Shown here: piece by piece, positions 40,351 through 49,430 of the stretch
How the letters are laid out: every line of letters begins with the position of its first letter
Position numbering within the stretch: the stretch's first letter is position 1
From: Marivivens donghaensis
Lineage (GTDB): Bacteria; Pseudomonadota; Alphaproteobacteria; Rhodobacterales; Rhodobacteraceae
Reading direction: 5' to 3'
DNA length: 64,000 bases
Assembly: GCF_011806565.1 (NCBI RefSeq)
Contig: NZ_JAATOP010000003.1
Location: forward strand, 1 to 64,000
Translations under genes and position numbers: made by a program
Notes under the pieces: generated by a model
Seen by the model: only the letters and a program-made list of their open reading frames with translations
What the model was told of the DNA's origin: nothing
Databases searched by the model: none

Positions 40351-41703
40351 ATGTCCGGCCACGGTACCCCGATTCCAATGACGTCCCGCAAGTGCGGCCC
40401 GCTGACGGGTGTTGCCAATGTTCCGGGCGACAAATCCATCTCGCACCGCTCGCTGATCCTCGGCGCGCTGTCCGTCGGCAAGACCGAGATTTCGGGCCTG
40501 CTGCTGGGTGAGGACGTTCTGGATACCGCCAAGGCCATGCGCGCATTCGGCGCCACCGTCACCGACCACGGCGAAGGCAACTGGACCGTCGAAGGCGTCG
40601 GCGTCGGCGGCTTTGCAGAGCCTGAGGACGTGATCGACTGCGGCAACTCTGGCACCGGCGTGCGCCTGATCATGGGCTGCATGGCAACCTCGCCGATTTC
40701 GGCCACGTTCACCGGCGATGCCTCGCTGCGTTCGCGCCCGATGGGCCGCGTGACCGATCCGCTGGCGCTGTTTGGCGCGAAGTCCTACGGCCGCGAGGGT
40801 GGCCGCCTGCCGCTGACCATCGTCGGCGCTGCGAACCCCGTGCCTGTTACCTACACTACGCCGGTTCCGTCGGCTCAGGTCAAATCGGCTGTGCTGCTGG
40901 CTGGTCTGAACGCTCCGGGCCAGACTGTTGTCATCGAGAAAGAAGCCACCCGCGACCACACCGAGCGTATGCTTGCCGGTTTCGGTGCCGAGATCACGGT
41001 TGAGGACACCGACGAGGGCCGCAAGATCACCCTCACCGGTCAGCCCGAACTGAAAGCCCAGACCATCGTCGTTCCGCGCGATCCGTCCTCGGCTGCTTTC
41101 CCTGTCTGTGCCGCTATCATCGCCGAAGGCTCTGACGTTCTGGTGCCGAACATCGGTCTGAACGACACCCGCGCCGGCCTGTTCACCACGCTGCGCGAAA
41201 TGGGTGCGGACCTCGAATACGAAAACATGCGCGAAGAGGGCGGCGAGCCTGTTGCCGACCTGCGTGCGAAATACAGCCCGAACCTCAAGGGCATCGAAGT
41301 CCCGCCCGCCCGCGCCGCGTCGATGATCGACGAATATCCGGTGCTGTCGGTCGTCGCGGCCTTTGCCGAGGGCGACACAGTGATGAAGGGCGTTAAGGAG
41401 CTCCGCGTCAAGGAATCCGACCGTATCGACGCAATGGCCAAGGGCCTGCGCGCCGCTGGCGTCGAAGTTGACGAAGGCGATGATTGGTGGATCGTCAAGG
41501 GCCGAGGTTTCGGTAACGTGCCAGGCGGTGCGACCGTTGAATCGCGCCTCGACCACCGCATTGCCATGTCGTTCATGGTGATGGGCATGGCGACCGAAAA
41601 GCCTATGTCTGTCGATGACGGCTCGCCCATTGCGACCTCGTTCCCGATATTCGAGCCGTTGATGGCCGAACTGGGCGCAGCGGTTTCGCGGTCGAACCAG
41701 TGA
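40351..41703 (+). CDS. aroA: 3-phosphoshikimate 1-carboxyvinyltransferase (EPSP synthase)
   Basis: AroA joins shikimate 3-phosphate and phosphoenolpyruvate in the shikimate pathway. The 450-residue product has [13 protein letters not shown] near residue 25, the SLRSRPMGR motif, [13 protein letters not shown] and RDHTERML, the marks of class II (CP4-like) enzymes. However, the glyphosate-site loop reads [10 protein letters not shown], with Gly where the resistant CP4 enzyme has Ala, so resistance should not be assumed. Its stop overlaps the start of a 39-residue ORF, and cmk follows. Confidence 0.96.
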   Translation: MSGHGTPIPMTSRKCGPLTGVANVPGDKSISHRSLILGALSVGKTEISGLLLGEDVLDTAKAMRAFGATVTDHGEGNWTVEGVGVGGFAEPEDVIDCGNSGTGVRLIMGCMATSPISATFTGDASLRSRPMGRVTDPLALFGAKSYGREGGRLPLTIVGAANPVPVTYTTPVPSAQVKSAVLLAGLNAPGQTVVIEKEATRDHTERMLAGFGAEITVEDTDEGRKITLTGQPELKAQTIVVPRDPSSAAFPVCAAIIAEGSDVLVPNIGLNDTRAGLFTTLREMGADLEYENMREEGGEPVADLRAKYSPNLKGIEVPPARAASMIDEYPVLSVVAAFAEGDTVMKGVKELRVKESDRIDAMAKGLRAAGVEVDEGDDWWIVKGRGFGNVPGGATVESRLDHRIAMSFMVMGMATEKPMSVDDGSPIATSFPIFEPLMAELGAAVSRSNQ

Positions 41704-41819
41704 GCGACGAAAAGCCGAAAAGAAACTGGCGGGCCATCTTCGTGACGGGCCTGCTGGTGATTTTCGGCGGAATGCGCCTGTTCGAGATGTGGGTGCAGGG
41801 TGGCGGTAGACTGAACTAG
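41700..41819 (+). CDS. Small single-helix membrane protein between aroA and cmk
   Basis: A GTG at 41700 shares bases with the aroA stop (GTGA overlap). It opens a 39-residue frame: a basic start ([11 protein letters not shown]), one membrane helix ([21 protein letters not shown]) and a short glycine-rich end. It closes 9 bases before the cmk ATG. It has no separate ribosome binding site, so it would be translated by coupling to aroA. The positive-inside charge pattern supports a real membrane peptide. The function is unknown. Confidence 0.5.
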   Translation: MSDEKPKRNWRAIFVTGLLVIFGGMRLFEMWVQGGGRLN

Positions 41820-41828
41820 GAGAGCGAT

Positions 41829-42422
41829 ATGAAGTTCACGGTAGCAATCGACGGTCCCGCAGCGGCCGGCAAAGGAACAATCTCCAAGGCGGTGGCTGCC
41901 GATTTCGGCTTTGCCCACCTCGATACCGGACTTCTTTATCGTGCTGTCGGCGCCAAAGTCACCGATGGTTCCGAAGCGATTGCCGCTGCCGAAGGTCTGA
42001 CGCCCGAAGACCTCAAGCGCACCGATCTGCGCACGATGGAAGCGGGGCAGGCGGCGTCGAAGGTCGCCGTGATCCCCGAAGTCCGCGCGGCTCTTGTCGA
42101 TTTCCAGCGCCGTTTCGCGGCTCAGGCTGGCGGCGCTGTTCTGGATGGCCGCGACATCGGCACCGTGATTTGTCCTGATGCCGAGGTGAAGCTCTTCGTA
42201 ACCGCCTCCGCCGAAGTGCGCGCGCATCGCCGTTGGCTCGAAGTGGGCGGCGACGAGGCTCAGGTGCTGGCCGAAGTCAAAGAGCGCGACGACCGCGATA
42301 TGAACCGCGCCGATGCACCGCTCAAACCGGCGGATGATGCCGTTCTGGTCGATACTAGCGATTTGAGCATCGAAGAGGCCGTCGCGGCCGCCGTGGCCGC
42401 GATCAAGGCGAAGATGGCTTAA
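41829..42422 (+). CDS. cmk: (d)CMP kinase
   Basis: Cmk phosphorylates CMP and dCMP. The 197-residue product has the P-loop [17 protein letters not shown], the [11 protein letters not shown] substrate motif, [12 protein letters not shown], and the [17 protein letters not shown] lid region. GGAGAG precedes the ATG. In most proteobacteria rpsA follows directly; here a divergent regulator and nitroreductase lie between. The stop overlaps by 4 bases the end of the convergent hxlR-type gene. Confidence 0.95.
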   Translation: MKFTVAIDGPAAAGKGTISKAVAADFGFAHLDTGLLYRAVGAKVTDGSEAIAAAEGLTPEDLKRTDLRTMEAGQAASKVAVIPEVRAALVDFQRRFAAQAGGAVLDGRDIGTVICPDAEVKLFVTASAEVRAHRRWLEVGGDEAQVLAEVKERDDRDMNRADAPLKPADDAVLVDTSDLSIEEAVAAAVAAIKAKMA

Positions 42423-42793
42423 GCCTTCTCCACTTCCTTTGCGTCGAAAGCCGCGCGGGCCTGATCCACGGCCGCGACGTTTTCGACCGCCCACTCTCCC
42501 ATGACTTCCGCCGCGCGCCCGAACGACCGTCCGAGGTCCGTCAGTCGGTATTCGACGGTCGGCGGCACGGTTGCGTAGGCGGTCCGAAGCACCAGTCCGT
42601 CACGCTCCAGTTCTCGCAGGGTGCGCGACAACATGCGCTGCGTGATTCCGAGATGCCGTTTCAACTCATTGAAACGCATCACATCGCGACTCGCCAAAGA
42701 GATGATCACCAGAATGCTCCAGCGGTCACCCACGCGGGACAGTAACCCGTTGATTTTGCTGCATTGTGTGGGGCAATGGCCGATGTCTTTCAC
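42419..42793 (-). CDS. HxlR family redox-type transcriptional regulator
   Basis: The winged-helix protein has 124 residues from the chosen start. The HxlR/YodB signature is present: Cys residues in [10 protein letters not shown] near residues 7 and 11, then [24 protein letters not shown], and the HTH with [19 protein letters not shown]. The GTG at 42793 is chosen because GGAGG lies five bases upstream. The ATG at 42805 has none and lies next to an operator-like repeat. The N-terminal Cys suggests sensing of quinones or oxidants, as YodB does. It is divergent from a nitroreductase gene that it probably controls. Confidence 0.88.
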   Translation of the reverse strand: MKDIGHCPTQCSKINGLLSRVGDRWSILVIISLASRDVMRFNELKRHLGITQRMLSRTLRELERDGLVLRTAYATVPPTVEYRLTDLGRSFGRAAEVMGEWAVENVAAVDQARAAFDAKEVEKA

Positions 42794-42805
42794 GGTTCCC
42801 TCCAT

Positions 42806-42894
42806 GATACCGGGTATCAGAAATGTGCCTTCTTGCGGCTCGTTTCCGGTTCCCAATATATACCAGTATCTTTCTTATACCAATCCTTAAGGTA
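42806..42894. promoter_or_regulatory. Operator-like inverted repeats between hxlR and the nitroreductase gene
   Basis: Three repeats lie in this region: GATACC-G-GGTATC (42806-42818), ATAC-CA-GTAT (42860-42869), and a long one with TACC and GGTA arms centred on CCTTAAGG (42878-42894). All carry the same TACC/GGTA core. The last ends 5 bases before the nitroreductase start, a good place for repression. Confidence 0.55.
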
Positions 42895-42899
42895 CTATA

Positions 42900-43529
42900 A
42901 TGTTCTACGAGAAACTGAACTGGCGCTACGCAACCAAAGCTATGGATCCCGCGAAACAGGTTCCGGCTGAAAAGATCGACCGCATCGTCGAAGCTGCGCG
43001 TATGGCGCCGACCTCCTCGGGCCTCCAGCCGTTCGAAATTTTCGTTGTCTATAACGACGGCATCCGCGCCCAACTGTCCGAAGCCGCTTTCGGTCAACGT
43101 CAGATCGTCGACGGCACCGCTGTTCTGGTCTTCGCGGCTTGGGACAACTACTCCGACGCGCGTATCGACGAATTCGTCGACCTGACCGCCGAAGTCCGCG
43201 GTAGCTCGGACGGCCTGAAGGAATACTTCGACCGCCTGAAAGGCATGTACCTGCCGCGCGAAGCCGACGTAAACTTCCAGCACGCCGCACGTCAGGCGTA
43301 TATCGGTCTGGGCTTCTCGATCATGGCCGCCGCCGAGGAAGAAGTCGACGCGACCCCGATGGAAGGCTTCGACAACGCCAAGTTCGACGAGATCCTCGGT
43401 CTGACCGAAAAGGGCCTCAAGTCGGTCTGTATCCTTCCGGTCGGTTACCGCGACGAAACCGCTGACTGGCTCGCTCCGATGAAGAAGGTCCGCCGTCCGC
43501 GCGATCAGTTCGTCACCGAGATCAAGTAA
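42900..43529 (+). CDS. NAD(P)H-dependent nitroreductase family protein (NfsB-like)
   Basis: The 209-residue flavoenzyme starts LNWRYATKAMDPAKQV and has the FMN-binding RMAPTSSGLQPFEIFVV stretch near residue 34 and a C-terminal DEILGLTEKGLKSVCILPVGYR segment typical of NfsB-type nitroreductases. Such enzymes reduce quinones, nitro compounds or azo dyes. AAGG lies nine bases upstream. The divergent HxlR regulator, with its candidate operators in the shared gap, suggests induction by electrophiles. Confidence 0.88.
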   Translation: MFYEKLNWRYATKAMDPAKQVPAEKIDRIVEAARMAPTSSGLQPFEIFVVYNDGIRAQLSEAAFGQRQIVDGTAVLVFAAWDNYSDARIDEFVDLTAEVRGSSDGLKEYFDRLKGMYLPREADVNFQHAARQAYIGLGFSIMAAAEEEVDATPMEGFDNAKFDEILGLTEKGLKSVCILPVGYRDETADWLAPMKKVRRPRDQFVTEIK

Positions 43530-43647
43530 GCCGGTGTCGGCCTGATCGGGCCGAAGGGATGTGCGGCAGCCGTTTTAGCCTTGCAAACTTGGGTTTCATT
43601 CGCTAAACGCACGCACGTCCGCAGGCCGTTCAAGAGCCGCAAGACAG

Positions 43648-43688
43648 ATGAGCAGGGCCCGAGGCATACCTCTGGCCCTCATTGTTTT
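43648..43688 (+). terminator. Long hairpin in the rpsA leader (terminator or attenuator)
   Basis: ATGA, GGGCC and GAGG on the left (43648-43664) pair with CCTC, GGCCC and TCAT on the right (43669-43682), with small bulges and a CATA loop, followed by TGTTTTG. It lies about 100 bases before rpsA. It may stop read-through from the nitroreductase gene or regulate rpsA. Confidence 0.5.
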
Positions 43689-43781
43689 GCGAATCAAGGC
43701 GTCCGTGGATGAACGAAACTAAGACCGGCGGAACCAACCGCCTGGCCCGTGAAAAGCACTTGTAAAGGAAACTGTACGCTG

Positions 43782-45464
43782 ATGAGCGCTAACGCATCGA
43801 TGGAGGAATTCGAAGCCCTCCTTAACGAAAGCTTCGAAATCGACACCCCGAGCGAAGGTTCGGTTGTCAAAGGCAAAGTCATCGCTGTTGAAGCTGGCCA
43901 AGCCATCATTGACGTAGGCTACAAAATGGAAGGCCGCGTCGATCTTAAAGAATTCGCAAACCCGGGCGAAGCTCCGAACATCAACGTCGGCGACGAAGTT
44001 GAAGTGTTCCTGCGCGCTGCCGAAAACGCACGTGGCGAAGCCGTCATCTCGCGTGAAATGGCTCGCCGCGAAGAAGCCTGGGATCGTCTGGAAAAGGCAT
44101 ACGCAGCAGAAGAGCGCGTCGAAGGCGCAATCTTCGGTCGCGTCAAGGGCGGTTTCACCGTGGATCTGGGCGGCGCAGTTGCGTTCCTGCCGGGTTCGCA
44201 GGTCGACGTACGTCCGGTTCGCGATGCTGGCCCGCTCATGGGTCTCAAGCAGCCGTTCCAGATCCTCAAGATGGACCGTCGTCGTGGCAACATCGTTGTT
44301 TCGCGTCGCGCTATCCTCGAAGAATCGCGTGCCGAACAGCGCGCCGAAGTCATCGGCAACCTGGCTGAAGGCCAGACCGTCGAAGGCGTCGTCAAGAACA
44401 TCACCGAATACGGTGCGTTCGTTGACCTCGGCGGTGTTGACGGCCTGCTGCACGTCACCGACATGGCATGGCGCCGTGTAAACCACCCGTCGGAAATCCT
44501 GTCGATCGGCGAGACCATCAAAGTTCAGGTCATCAAGATCAACAAGGAAACCCACCGCATCTCGCTCGGCATGAAGCAGCTTCAGGCCGACCCGTGGGAT
44601 TCGGTCGAAAACAAGTACCCGCTCGAGTCGGTTCACACCGGCCGCGTGACCAACATCACCGACTACGGCGCCTTCGTGGAGCTGGAGCCGGGCGTCGAAG
44701 GTCTGGTACACGTTTCGGAAATGTCCTGGACCAAGAAGAACGTCCACCCGGGCAAGATCGTTTCGACCTCGCAGGAAGTCGAAGTCATGGTTCTGGAAAT
44801 CGACTCGGCCAAGCGTCGCGTTTCGCTCGGCCTCAAGCAGACCCAGCGTAACCCGTGGGAAGTCTTTGCTGAGACCCACCCGGAAGGCACCCAGGTCGAA
44901 GGCGAAGTCAAGAACATCACCGAATTCGGTCTGTTCATCGGCCTGCCGGGCGACATCGACGGCATGGTTCACCTTTCGGACCTGTCGTGGGACGAGCGCG
45001 GTGAAGACGCCATCCAGAACTACCGCAAGGGCGACGTTGTCAAAGCCGTTGTCACCGAAGTCGACGTTGATAAGGAGCGCATCTCGCTCTCGATCAAGCA
45101 GCTGGCAGGCGACCCGTTCGCTGAAGCTATCGGCGGCGTGAAGCGTGGTTCGATCATCACCGTCAACGTGACCGCTATCGAAGACGGCGGCATCGAGGTC
45201 GAATACGAAGGCATGAAGTCGTTCATCCGTCGTTCGGACCTCTCGCGTGACCGTGCTGACCAGCGTCCTGAGCGCTTCGGCGTAGGCGACAAGGTCGACG
45301 TTCGCGTCACCAACGTCGACTCGAAGTCGCGCAAGCTGGGTCTGTCGATCAAAGCTCGTGAAATCGCTGAAGAAAAAGAAGCTGTCGAACAGTACGGTTC
45401 GTCCGAATCGGGCGCTTCGCTGGGCGACATCCTCGGCGCAGCTCTGAAGGGCGGCGACGAGTAA
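43782..45464 (+). CDS. rpsA: 30S ribosomal protein S1
   Basis: S1 binds mRNA on the small subunit and helps start translation. The 560-residue product has six S1 RNA-binding repeats (about one per 87 residues), with the ITEYGAFVDLGGVDGLLH and ITDYGAFVELEPGVEGLVH patterns in the middle repeats. The ATG at 43782 begins the family N-terminus (MSANASMEEFEALL), and AAAGGA lies 12 bases upstream. It is followed by a strong terminator and then ihfB, the usual order. Confidence 0.97.
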   Translation: MSANASMEEFEALLNESFEIDTPSEGSVVKGKVIAVEAGQAIIDVGYKMEGRVDLKEFANPGEAPNINVGDEVEVFLRAAENARGEAVISREMARREEAWDRLEKAYAAEERVEGAIFGRVKGGFTVDLGGAVAFLPGSQVDVRPVRDAGPLMGLKQPFQILKMDRRRGNIVVSRRAILEESRAEQRAEVIGNLAEGQTVEGVVKNITEYGAFVDLGGVDGLLHVTDMAWRRVNHPSEILSIGETIKVQVIKINKETHRISLGMKQLQADPWDSVENKYPLESVHTGRVTNITDYGAFVELEPGVEGLVHVSEMSWTKKNVHPGKIVSTSQEVEVMVLEIDSAKRRVSLGLKQTQRNPWEVFAETHPEGTQVEGEVKNITEFGLFIGLPGDIDGMVHLSDLSWDERGEDAIQNYRKGDVVKAVVTEVDVDKERISLSIKQLAGDPFAEAIGGVKRGSIITVNVTAIEDGGIEVEYEGMKSFIRRSDLSRDRADQRPERFGVGDKVDVRVTNVDSKSRKLGLSIKAREIAEEKEAVEQYGSSESGASLGDILGAALKGGDE

Positions 45465-45490
45465 TCGTTCCCTTCGGATCGCAAGATCAG

Positions 45491-45521
45491 GCCCCGCTAC
45501 CAGCCGGTAGCGGGGCTTTTT
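45491..45521 (+). terminator. Intrinsic terminator of rpsA
   Basis: GCCCCGCTAC (45491-45500) pairs perfectly with GTAGCGGGGC (45507-45516), followed by TTTTTCTTT. Confidence 0.92.
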
Positions 45522-45736
45522 CTTTGCCGAATCAAATTTCGTTAAGTGGTGGTCGCGTGTGCATCTGCGCCTACATTGTGCGGCGTCGAGCCGGTAAAAG
45601 GGTGCCAAACACCCGTAACATCTGCGAATTTCTTCATAGGCCCTGTGAGAAACCTTTGCCGCGTTGGACTGAATACGTATAGTTTTCTCTATGACAGGGA
45701 TTAACTCTGAGCCGATTATTCGGGGGGAGCTACAGC

Positions 45737-46039
45737 ATGATCAGGTCCGAACTGATCCAGAAGATCGCAGACGAGAACCCGCATCTCTATCAGCGGGACG
45801 TCGAAAAGATCGTGAATACCGTATTTGAAACCGTCACCGACGCCATGGCCGAAGGCAATCGTGTCGAACTGCGCGGTTTCGGCGCGTTTTCAGTCAAGAA
45901 GCGCGATGCAAGAATGGGACGGAACCCTCGCACGGGTGAACCCGTTGATGTAGAGGAAAAGCACGTCCCTTTCTTCAAGACAGGCAAGCTCTTGCGCGAT
46001 CGCCTGAACGGTCTGGAAGGGACCGAAGACGACGAGTAA
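45737..46039 (+). CDS. ihfB: Integration host factor subunit beta
   Basis: IHF-beta is half of the DNA-bending heterodimer IHF. The 100-residue product has [17 protein letters not shown], the [14 protein letters not shown] strand, the DNA-inserting RNPRTGEPV arm and the [13 protein letters not shown] end. GGGGGAG lies nine bases before the ATG. It follows rpsA, as in other proteobacteria. Confidence 0.95.
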   Translation: MIRSELIQKIADENPHLYQRDVEKIVNTVFETVTDAMAEGNRVELRGFGAFSVKKRDARMGRNPRTGEPVDVEEKHVPFFKTGKLLRDRLNGLEGTEDDE

Positions 46040-46048
46040 GAGAGATTT

Positions 46049-46396
46049 ATGAAAACAATCCGTTACGCATTCTGGGGTCTGGTGGCGCTGGTTCTTGTGC
46101 TGGTTGGCCTCGCCAACCGCGATATCGTTACCCTGCGCGCCATGCCTCAGGCTATGGCCGACCTTCTTCACATTTCACCTGACATTCAGCTGCCGCTCTT
46201 CGTGGCGATCTTTGCTGGCGTCGGCATCGGCCTGCTGATCGGATTCCTGTGGGAATGGATGCGCGAGCATCCGGTCCGCAAACAGGCGCGTCGCCAAGGC
46301 AAAGAAGCCAAAAAGCTGCGTCAGGAACTTGCCACGCGTAGCGATGGCACCGGTCACAGCAAGGACGACGTTCTGGCTCTGGTCGAACGGTCCTAA
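46049..46396 (+). CDS. LapA domain-containing membrane protein (DUF1049)
   Basis: The 115-residue product has two membrane helices (residues 5-22 and 48-70) and a basic cytoplasmic tail ([19 protein letters not shown]), as in LapA/YciS proteins. In E. coli LapA works with LapB in controlling lipopolysaccharide synthesis. It lies 9 bases after ihfB and 5 bases before trpF. No lapB follows, so a role in LPS control is only possible. Confidence 0.85.
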   Translation: MKTIRYAFWGLVALVLVLVGLANRDIVTLRAMPQAMADLLHISPDIQLPLFVAIFAGVGIGLLIGFLWEWMREHPVRKQARRQGKEAKKLRQELATRSDGTGHSKDDVLALVERS

Positions 46397-46401
46397 ACAA
46401 G

Positions 46402-47043
46402 ATGTCTGATGTTCGCGTAAAGATTTGCGGCCTTCGGGACCGCACCAATCTCGATGCCGCATGTGAAGCCGGAGTCGCCTATGTCGGCTTCGTTTTCTTT
46501 CCCAAAAGCCCGCGCAATGTGACCATCGACGAAGCCGCCGATCTGGCGCTCGCGACGAAGCTCGGCGTGGCCAAGGTCGCGCTGGTCGTCGATCCGACGG
46601 ACGAGCTGCTCGACCAGATCACGGGCAATGTGCCGCTCGATATGATCCAGCTGCACGGAACGGAAACGCCCGAGCGCGTGGCCGAAGTGCGCAGCCGCTA
46701 CGGTCTGCCTGTGATGAAGGCGATCGGCCTGTCCGGTCCCGAGGACACCCCGCAGATCGACATCTACGCCAAGGTCGCCGACCAACTGCTGATCGAACCG
46801 AAGGCGCCGAAGGGCTCTGACCGTCCGGGCGGCAATGGCGTGACGCTCGACTGGTCGCTGGCCCGCCGCAAATACTGGACCCGTCCGTGGATGCTGGCTG
46901 GCGGCCTGAACGCGGGCAACGTGGCGCAGGCGGTGGATTACACGGGCGCGCGTCAGGTGGACCTGTCCTCTGGCGTTGAAAGCGCACCGGGGGTGAAAGA
47001 CCCCGACATGATCCGCGCGTTTATGAAAGCCGTCCAAGCATGA
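46402..47043 (+). CDS. trpF: Phosphoribosylanthranilate isomerase
   Basis: TrpF catalyses the Amadori rearrangement of phosphoribosylanthranilate in tryptophan synthesis. The 213-residue barrel begins [20 protein letters not shown], with the catalytic Cys. It has FFPKSPRNV, the conserved Asp in [19 protein letters not shown], and the terminal phosphate loops GGLNAGNV and [14 protein letters not shown]. It overlaps the GNAT gene by 4 bases. trpB lies 1.1 kb further on, with trpA outside this stretch. Confidence 0.95.
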   Translation: MSDVRVKICGLRDRTNLDAACEAGVAYVGFVFFPKSPRNVTIDEAADLALATKLGVAKVALVVDPTDELLDQITGNVPLDMIQLHGTETPERVAEVRSRYGLPVMKAIGLSGPEDTPQIDIYAKVADQLLIEPKAPKGSDRPGGNGVTLDWSLARRKYWTRPWMLAGGLNAGNVAQAVDYTGARQVDLSSGVESAPGVKDPDMIRAFMKAVQA

Positions 47044-47474
47044 CATTGGCCTTCCGCCCTGCAACACGGGCGGATGTGCCTGCCATTCTGGAGTTACTGG
47101 CCGAGGACTGGATCGGGACGGCCCGCACCGACCTCGACGGCGAGGCGATGTTCGATGCGCTTCAAGGCACCGAGCTGATCGTCGGAGAGATGGATGGCGA
47201 AATCATCGCCACCTACCAGATTTCCATTAACCACCTGATTTCGCTCTCCGCCCCGTGCCGTGCGATCCTTGAAGGCGTGCGCGTGGCCTCGCATTTGCGA
47301 GGACAGAAGATCGGGGAACAGCTAGTGGCCGACGCCGAAGAGCGTGCCAAGCGGGGAGGGGCCACGGTGATGAATCTGACCTCGAACGCAAAGCGCGAGG
47401 CGGCTCACCGTTTCTACATCCGGCTTGGCTATAAACAGAGCCACGCTGGCTTCAAGAAAGCGCTTACCTCGTAA
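47040..47474 (+). CDS. GNAT family N-acetyltransferase
   Basis: A 144-residue single-domain acetyltransferase. It begins [22 protein letters not shown] and has the acetyl-CoA loop [17 protein letters not shown] near residue 80 and the late motif [20 protein letters not shown]. The ATGA overlap with trpF shows coupling, but a metabolic link to tryptophan is unknown. Its end overlaps by 11 bases the end of a convergent secreted protein gene. Confidence 0.88.
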   Translation: MTLAFRPATRADVPAILELLAEDWIGTARTDLDGEAMFDALQGTELIVGEMDGEIIATYQISINHLISLSAPCRAILEGVRVASHLRGQKIGEQLVADAEERAKRGGATVMNLTSNAKREAAHRFYIRLGYKQSHAGFKKALTS

Positions 47475-48054
47475 GATAGAGGATGTCGTACTGGCTTTCG
47501 TACTGCGGCGAGGGCTGCATTAGGCGCGCCGTGTTCTCGCCCGTCATTTCGAAATAGCCGACAACCGAATGGGTCGAACCGGGATCGACGGGCGTGTTGG
47601 TATCCGTCGGCAGTTCGTCATAGCTCACCGCAGGACCACCATCGACGTAGCCGACACCGAGGTAGAGCCACTTCCCGCCTTCGATCTTGCTGAACTGGCC
47701 GGAGGTCCGCTGCGACCCTGTCAGCTTCTCCAGATTGTAGGTGCCGTCGTCGACCTTGGTGATGCGGCAACGGAAGTCCTGATAAATGACGATCTCCAGA
47801 AAGCGCCCGCCGAGTTTCGCCGTGCGGCAGTTCCAGTTGCCCTCTACGTTGCTCAGTTCGATCTCGGGCGGGTTCACGATCTGCTCTAGAAGCCGGAGCT
47901 CCGACTGGCTGGCGGCGCTGACGGCACTCGCCAACGCTTCGGCGTAGGTGTCGGCGTTGTTCGCCAACCTTTCTTGGTCGGGGAGGCGGACGTCCGCTCT
48001 GGCAATGGTGGCGCAGAAAGTGGCAAGTGCGACGAAACCAACCGTCTTCAACAT
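47464..48054 (-). CDS. DUF4893 domain-containing secreted protein
   Basis: The 196-residue product has a signal peptide (MLKTVGFVALATFCATIARA) and a single domain with GNWNCRTAKLGG and a beta-rich C-terminal half ([28 protein letters not shown]), as in DUF4893 proteins. It is on the opposite strand between trpF-GNAT and trpB, so it breaks up the usual trpFBA order. The function is unknown. Confidence 0.8.
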   Translation of the reverse strand: MLKTVGFVALATFCATIARADVRLPDQERLANNADTYAEALASAVSAASQSELRLLEQIVNPPEIELSNVEGNWNCRTAKLGGRFLEIVIYQDFRCRITKVDDGTYNLEKLTGSQRTSGQFSKIEGGKWLYLGVGYVDGGPAVSYDELPTDTNTPVDPGSTHSVVGYFEMTGENTARLMQPSPQYESQYDILYLTR

Positions 48055-48144
48055 ATCGGATTACCTTTGTGTCGTGACCTGCTATTTACCCTAGACCTTG
48101 CGGGCGCTAAGTCCGAAGGCGAATCCGTATAGGGAGGTAGGGTC

Positions 48145-49401
48145 ATGGCAGACGATCTTTTTAACAGCTTCATGAACGGACCTGACGAGCAAGGCCGCTT
48201 TGGCAACTACGGCGGACGTTTCGTTGCCGAAACGTTGATGCCGCTCGTTCTGGAACTTCAGAAAGAGTACGAAAAAGCCAAGGACGATCCCACTTTCTGG
48301 GCTGAAATGGACGACCTGTGGAAGCACTACGTCGGCCGTCCGTCGCCGCTGTACTACGCATCCCGCATGACCGAAGAGCTCGGGGGTGCGAAGATCTACC
48401 TCAAGCGTGACGAGTTGAACCACACCGGCGCGCACAAGGTGAACAACGTGCTCGGCCAGATCATTCTGGCGCGCCGCATGGGCAAGACCCGCATCATTGC
48501 GGAAACCGGCGCTGGTCAGCACGGCGTTGCGACCGCGACCGTTTGCGCGAAATTCGGCCTCAAGTGCGTGGTCTACATGGGTGCCCACGACGTCGAACGT
48601 CAGGCGCCGAACGTGTTCCGTATGCGCCTGCTGGGCGCCGAGGTTGTCCCGGTGACTTCGGGTCGCGGTACGCTCAAGGACGCGATGAACGATGCGCTGC
48701 GTGACTGGGTCACCAACATCGACGACACCTTCTACTGCATCGGCACCGTCGCCGGTCCGCACCCTTATCCGGCCATGGTCCGCGATTTCCAGTCGATCAT
48801 CGGCAAGGAAGTCCGCTGGCAGCTGCCCGAGCAGGAAGGCGAAGGCCGTCTGCCCGACACGGTGATCGCGGCGATCGGTGGCGGCTCCAATGCGATGGGC
48901 CTGTTTTACCCGTTCCTCGACGACAAGTCGGTCAACATCATCGGCGTCGAAGCCGGCGGTAAAGGCGTGAACGAAAAGATGGAGCACTGCGCGTCGCTGA
49001 CCGGCGGCCGTCCTGGCGTTCTGCACGGCAACCGCACCTATCTGCTTCAGGACGACGACGGTCAGATCCTCGAAGGCTTCTCGATCTCGGCTGGCCTCGA
49101 CTATCCGGGTATCGGTCCGGAGCACGCATGGCTACACGACATCGGCCGCGCGCAGTACGTGTCGATCACCGACAAAGAGGCGCTCGAAGCGTTCCAGTTC
49201 TCGTGCCGCACCGAAGGCATCATTCCGGCGCTCGAACCATCGCACGCGCTGGCACATGTAATGAAAATCGCGCCGACCCTGCCGAAGGACCACATCATCG
49301 TCATGAATATGTGTGGCCGCGGTGACAAAGACATCTTCACCGTCGCCCGCCATCTGGGCGTGGATATGTCGGACACCAAAATCGGTCGCGACGCTGACTA
49401 A
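48145..49401 (+). CDS. trpB: Tryptophan synthase beta chain
   Basis: TrpB joins indole and serine with pyridoxal phosphate. The 418-residue product begins [17 protein letters not shown] and has the PLP lysine in [15 protein letters not shown] near residue 96. It also has [13 protein letters not shown], the phosphate loop GGGSNAMG near residue 244, and the C-terminal GRGDKD. GGGAGG precedes the ATG. It is followed at once by a strong terminator, so trpA is not transcribed with it here. Confidence 0.97.
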   Translation: MADDLFNSFMNGPDEQGRFGNYGGRFVAETLMPLVLELQKEYEKAKDDPTFWAEMDDLWKHYVGRPSPLYYASRMTEELGGAKIYLKRDELNHTGAHKVNNVLGQIILARRMGKTRIIAETGAGQHGVATATVCAKFGLKCVVYMGAHDVERQAPNVFRMRLLGAEVVPVTSGRGTLKDAMNDALRDWVTNIDDTFYCIGTVAGPHPYPAMVRDFQSIIGKEVRWQLPEQEGEGRLPDTVIAAIGGGSNAMGLFYPFLDDKSVNIIGVEAGGKGVNEKMEHCASLTGGRPGVLHGNRTYLLQDDDGQILEGFSISAGLDYPGIGPEHAWLHDIGRAQYVSITDKEALEAFQFSCRTEGIIPALEPSHALAHVMKIAPTLPKDHIIVMNMCGRGDKDIFTVARHLGVDMSDTKIGRDAD

Positions 49402-49404
49402 AAC

Positions 49405-49430
49405 AAAAGGCTCCGCGAGGAGCCTTTTTT
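49405..49430 (+). terminator. Intrinsic terminator of trpB
   Basis: AAAAGGCTCC (49405-49414) pairs perfectly with GGAGCCTTTT (49419-49428), with a GCGA loop and a run of six T. Confidence 0.92.

Noticed and set aside
40351-41703. Naturally glyphosate-resistant EPSP synthase
   Set aside because: The enzyme is class II, but has Gly, not Ala, at the site that gives CP4 its resistance, so sequence does not support the claim.
43719-45608. Open frame of 629 codons on the minus strand, opposite rpsA
   Set aside because: Same effect; six S1 repeats on the plus strand leave no doubt about the real gene.
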